Shown here: piece by piece, positions 5,620 to 5,990 of the stretch | Numbering within the stretch: position 1 is the first letter of the stretch | Layout: every line of letters starts with the position of its first letter | Source of the DNA: Planctomicrobium sp. | Lineage (GTDB): Bacteria; Planctomycetota; Planctomycetia; Planctomycetales; Planctomycetaceae | Reading direction: 5' to 3' | Assembly (NCBI GenBank): GCA_029259835.1 | Contig: JAJDEL010000624.1 | Span: forward strand, 1 to 5,990 | DNA length: 5,990 bases | Notes under the pieces: model-generated | Databases searched by the model: none | Told to the model about the DNA's origin: nothing | Seen by the model: only the letters and a program-made list of their open reading frames with translations | Program-made: the position numbers and the translations under genes

Positions 5620-5990
5620 CTACACCTGAACGATTTCGTATTGATCAAGTTTCTTCTTGAGCGTCGTGCGATGGAGTCCAAGCCAGCGTGCTGCCGCCGC
5701 AAATTGATTACTGTGCTCTTTCATTGCGGCTTCCAAAATCGGCGGTTCGACGAGCCGAAGCAACACGGCATACAGTTCGCTCTCGTCTTCACATAGTGTA
5801 AGCTTTCTCTCGGCCCATTTGCGCAGTAGGGCAACGATTTCCGTCTCGTCATGATCGCCTGGCTCAGATGATGTGACGAGCGACCGGGAGGCGGGCAGCG
5901 GCAAGTGCTCCGGCAGGACGACTCCACCGCGAGCCAACACGGCCGCATATTCGACGGCATTTCTTAATTCTCGGACGGTCCCGTACCAGG
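5620..5990 (-). CDS. Sigma-54-dependent transcriptional activator, C-terminal part (5' end outside window)
   Basis: The - strand frame is open to the window edge, so the gene begins beyond 5990. The visible 122 residues begin WYGTVRELRNAVEYAAVLA, the end of the AAA+ sigma-54 interaction domain (family consensus WPGNVREL; the Arg of VREL is the sensor II residue). A linker follows, then a helical segment RLVEPPILEAAMKEHSNQFA and a Fis-type helix-turn-helix AAARWLGLHRTTLKKKLDQY, ending EIVQV. Such proteins (NtrC family) bind enhancer sites and use ATP to open promoters held by sigma-54 RNA polymerase. The N-terminal sensor domain is not visible, so the signal is unknown. The P-to-Y and N-to-T changes in the WPGN motif are unusual but do not remove the sensor II Arg. 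It is convergent with the 82-residue gene and may be chromosomal flank rather than part of the element. Confidence 0.9.
   Translation of the reverse strand, partial: WYGTVRELRNAVEYAAVLARGGVVLPEHLPLPASRSLVTSSEPGDHDETEIVALLRKWAERKLTLCEDESELYAVLLRLVEPPILEAAMKEHSNQFAAAARWLGLHRTTLKKKLDQYEIVQV

Overview
The window looks like part of a Planctomycetota-type bacterial genome carrying an integrated mobile-element module. This is inference from mixed GC, a GTG start, weak or absent Shine-Dalgarno sites, the style of the sigma-54 activator at the right end, and a coupling-protein-like ATPase with a huge serine-rich insert. No rRNA, tRNA, CRISPR array or transposase is visible.

Left part (1-3763, + strand): a compact three-gene operon. 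The 3' end of a TPR-like gene overlaps the next start by 4 bases (GTGA). That second gene encodes an 851-residue soluble VirD4/TraD-like P-loop ATPase, with Walker A at residues 47-54, Walker B at 320-325, and a roughly 300-residue Ser/Thr-rich segment between the ATPase core and a small C-terminal domain. It overlaps by one base (TAATG) a 292-residue replication-relaxation family protein with an N-terminal winged helix and a possible PD-(D/E)XK-like core. The layout suggests a DNA-processing or DNA-mobilising unit; no relaxase is visible here.

Middle part (3764-5190): about 1.4 kb that is mostly non-coding and full of structure. It holds a cluster of TGTCCGG repeats (3802-3853), a large nested inverted repeat (3903-4074), one probable small coiled-coil/membrane-anchored protein (4412-4684), and a run of hairpins (4785-4946). 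The two repeat blocks immediately downstream of the mobilisation-type operon are the best candidates for a cis-acting site such as oriT, ori or a recombination site, but nothing here proves it.

Right part (5191-5990): an 82-residue small protein gene on the + strand with a good ribosome site and a structured leader, a 12-bp hairpin after it, and then, convergent on the - strand, the C-terminal part of a sigma-54-dependent activator with a Fis-type HTH. The activator may belong to the chromosomal flank rather than the element; this cannot be decided from the window.
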